A stretch of DNA of 64,000 nt from assembly GCA_016872515.1 (NCBI GenBank), contig VGZR01000010.1, positions 1-64,000 on the forward strand, written 5' to 3'. Each line of letters opens with the position of its first letter. The first letter of the stretch is position 1. A program made the position numbers and the translations under genes. The stretch comes from SAR202 cluster bacterium. GTDB taxonomy: Bacteria > Chloroflexota > Dehalococcoidia > Lucifugimonadales > VGZR01. This document shows, in pieces, positions 62,518 to 64,000 of this stretch. Under the pieces are notes generated by a model. The model made no database searches. It saw only the letters and a list, made by a program, of their open reading frames with translations, and was not told the origin of the DNA.

Positions 62518-62568
62518 TCCCCCTCCCCTAGACATGGGGGAGGGCCTATGGCTCCGCTGCGGAGCCAT
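62518..62568. repeat. Two hairpins between the MfnB homologue and pheA
   Basis: CCCTCCCC-TAGACAT-GGGGGAGGG (about 62520-62544) is followed by a perfect 9-base palindrome ATGGCTCCG-CTG-CGGAGCCAT (62548-62568). The convergent genes end on either side, so the hairpins may terminate both, though no T-run follows. The first unit resembles the repeat at 61408. Confidence 0.6.
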
Positions 62569-62585
62569 CGGGGTGAGGGCAGGGA

Positions 62586-63458
62586 CTACTGGGCCGACGG
62601 CTTCGCCTTCGGGTACGACCCGAACACCTTCAACATCGAGACCTGGCGCTTCATCTGGTCGAGCGCCGTCTTCACCTTCGGGTCCTCTCTGTGCCCCTCC
62701 ACGTCTATTAGGAAGATGTAGCGGCCAAGGCTTTGCTTCGTAGGCCGCGACTCCACCTTCGCCAGGTTGAGGCCAAGCTCGGCGAAGCACTTCATCACGC
62801 CGTACAGCAGCCCCGGCCTGTCCGCATCGAACGAGAAGCAGATGGAAGTCTTGTCCGCGCCGGTCGGCGGACGGTCCGAGGTGGCAAGAACGACGAACCT
62901 GGTCACGTTGTTCGGGTTGTCCTCGATGTTCCGCGCAAGCACGGCCGCCCCGTAAAGCTCTGCTGCCCGTAGCGTGCCGATGGCGGCGGCGCGCGCGTCG
63001 CTCTTCTTGAGCTGCTCCACCGCCGCTGCGGTGCTGAGCGAGGCCACCAACTCCGCGTTCGGGAACCGCTCCGTCAGGAAGCCCCTGCACTGCGCCAGCG
63101 GCTGCGGGTGGGAGTGGATGACCCGTATGTCTCCTAGCCTCGTCCCTGGCCGGGCGAGCAGGTTGTTGTGGATGGGCAGCACCAGTTCGTGCCGGATGAA
63201 TAGATTGGAGTCGTGGATGAGCAGGTCGAGCGTGAACGTCACCGAGCCTTCGAGGCTGTTCTCGATAGGCACAACGCCCTCGTCTACCTTTCCTTGTTCC
63301 ACAGCGGCGGCCACGGCCGGTATCGAAGGGCAGGCGGCGTACTGCGCTTGCGGATCGTACGCGATGGCCGCCTCTTCGGAGAACGTGCCGGCAGGCCCCA
63401 TGTACGCCAGTCTCTTTTTCAAGGCTTGTGATACCCCTCTCTGAACATCCTTAGTCAA
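62586..63458 (-). CDS. pheA: Prephenate dehydratase
   Basis: This 290-residue stand-alone enzyme converts prephenate to phenylpyruvate in phenylalanine synthesis. The catalytic domain has LAYMGPAGTFSEEAAIAY, GVVPIENSLEGSVTFTLDLL and the TRF motif in NNVTRFVVLA. A C-terminal ACT regulatory domain follows (PGLLYGVMKCFAELGLNLAK) with ESRPTK, the phenylalanine-binding ESRP motif, so feedback inhibition is expected. No chorismate mutase domain is fused. The ATG at 63458 is used; a Met at residue 20 starts the conserved part. Confidence 0.94.
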   Translation of the reverse strand: MTKDVQRGVSQALKKRLAYMGPAGTFSEEAAIAYDPQAQYAACPSIPAVAAAVEQGKVDEGVVPIENSLEGSVTFTLDLLIHDSNLFIRHELVLPIHNNLLARPGTRLGDIRVIHSHPQPLAQCRGFLTERFPNAELVASLSTAAAVEQLKKSDARAAAIGTLRAAELYGAAVLARNIEDNPNNVTRFVVLATSDRPPTGADKTSICFSFDADRPGLLYGVMKCFAELGLNLAKVESRPTKQSLGRYIFLIDVEGHREDPKVKTALDQMKRQVSMLKVFGSYPKAKPSAQ

Positions 63459-63833
63459 TCTTGCGTGATTCCCAGGAGCCGGTCAGGCTGCTCGCGCACG
63501 CATGGTCGAAGCCATGGCCGCAGCGATTCTATGGGCGAGTATTTGGGAGTGTCAACGTTGGGTCCGTGTTTTCGGCATTTTAACTCTAAGGGTTATCCCT
63601 TATAGCTTTGGCCGTCGCACCTAAGGAACGCCCGATTGTTCAAGGGGTCTCGGGTTGTTAGGGAATGTGTGTTTGGCGTGTTCGTGAACGGCTGGAAGGT
63701 TGCTATCCCATGTCCGGCAAGGACCTAGGGGTATGAACTGGTTCAGATAGATGTGAGACAGTTGCGAGGGTAAGGAACCAGAGGCCATCCTTCTGGGTGA
63801 GATCACGATCATCCATAAAGGAGGACCTCTCGC
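63459..63833. other. Intergenic region before the transposase
   Basis: No gene is seen in these 375 bases. A small palindrome, TAAGGG-TTAT-CCCTTA, lies near 63589-63604. From about 63752, TGTGAGACAGTTGCGAGGGT could be the left terminal repeat of the insertion sequence whose transposase starts at 63834; the other end is outside the window. Confidence 0.35.
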
Positions 63834-64000
63834 ATGCGCATCGTAGGATCACCCCGATCCTTCCGGCAACTGGCGCGGCACCGGCCGTTGGCGCTTTCGG
63901 AACGCGCGGCAATCCGTTTGCGCCTGGTGTCGGCCTGGATGGCCCTGCGGGCCCGTGGAGCCGGCAGCCAGGAAGCAGCGGAGGTGGTGGGTGTGAGCCG
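63834..64000 (+). mobile_element. Transposase, N-terminal part (runs off window)
   Basis: An ATG at 63834, with AGGAGG nine bases upstream, opens a frame of at least 55 codons to the right edge. The visible part reads SFRQLARHRPLALSERAAIR, LRLVSAWMALRARGAGSQEA and AEVVGVSR, a helix-turn-helix start typical of IS481/IS3-like transposases, where VGVSR is usually followed by ATLYRW. The catalytic DDE core is outside the window, so the family is a guess. Confidence 0.6.

Overview
The window is a GC-rich bacterial chromosome segment (apparently above 60% G+C by eye) packed with co-directional operons. The gene content suggests a Chloroflexota bacterium of the Dehalococcoidia/SAR202 type. Supporting signs are a Cys-containing L28, a mevalonate-independent isoprenoid pathway, a limonene-monooxygenase-like flavin oxidoreductase, a short zinc-ribbon protein and palindromic repeats that invade coding sequence. 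This placement is inference; no rRNA gene is present to settle it.

Layout. 1-5083 (minus): a MoxR ATPase / DUF58 / transglutaminase-like membrane protein operon ending in a truncated methylguanine methyltransferase. 5196-5811 (minus): five tRNAs (Val-TAC, Arg-GCG, Leu-CAG, Val-CAC, Met-CAT). 5977-8202: a pseudogene with two nonsense codons, a 57-residue zinc-ribbon protein and a metallo-beta-lactamase-fold hydrolase. 8378-13239 (plus): two tandem class III aminotransferases, a NYN-domain protein and purA. 13325-13811: a decayed toxin-antitoxin pair. 13930-18548 (minus): lysine/diaminopimelate genes dapA, asd and dapB, interrupted by a DUF262/HNH (GmrSD-like) defence-type gene. 18701-21394 (minus): pnp and rpsO. 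21581-31431 (plus): the translation, lipid and isoprenoid operon rpsB-tsf-pyrH-frr-uppS-cdsA-dxr-rseP-ispG-proS.

31462-35427 holds a frameshifted spermidine-synthase-like gene, a MITE-like element, an LLM flavin oxidoreductase and an SDR. 35730-39965 is a complete iron ABC importer whose binding protein carries a fused cupredoxin domain. 40072-43445 (minus) has a low-GC orphan, an alpha/beta hydrolase, an amidase with a probable AtzG-like small subunit, and a frameshifted FHA gene. 43544-48133 (minus) has an MFS transporter, glmS, plsC and cmk. 48280-52860 has small unknown proteins, an SDR, a seven-iron-type ferredoxin and aconitase. 53126-55142 (minus) has a broken HTH gene, hemA and rpmB. 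55259-60275 (plus) has fakA-like, degV and recG. 60358-63458 has a dihydrodipicolinate-synthase-family protein, an MfnB homologue with a TusA-like C-terminus, and pheA. A transposase begins at 63834 and runs off the right edge.

The most unusual points are the cupredoxin-FbpA fusion, the MfnB homologue with its extra domain, the DUF262 gene inside the dap operon, a two-state hairpin over the proS ribosome-binding site, and palindromic repeats inserted in frame into hemA and recG. Several genes (6 kb, 13.6 kb, 31.6 kb, 43 kb, 53.3 kb) are broken by small indels or stops. These are either true decay or assembly indels.
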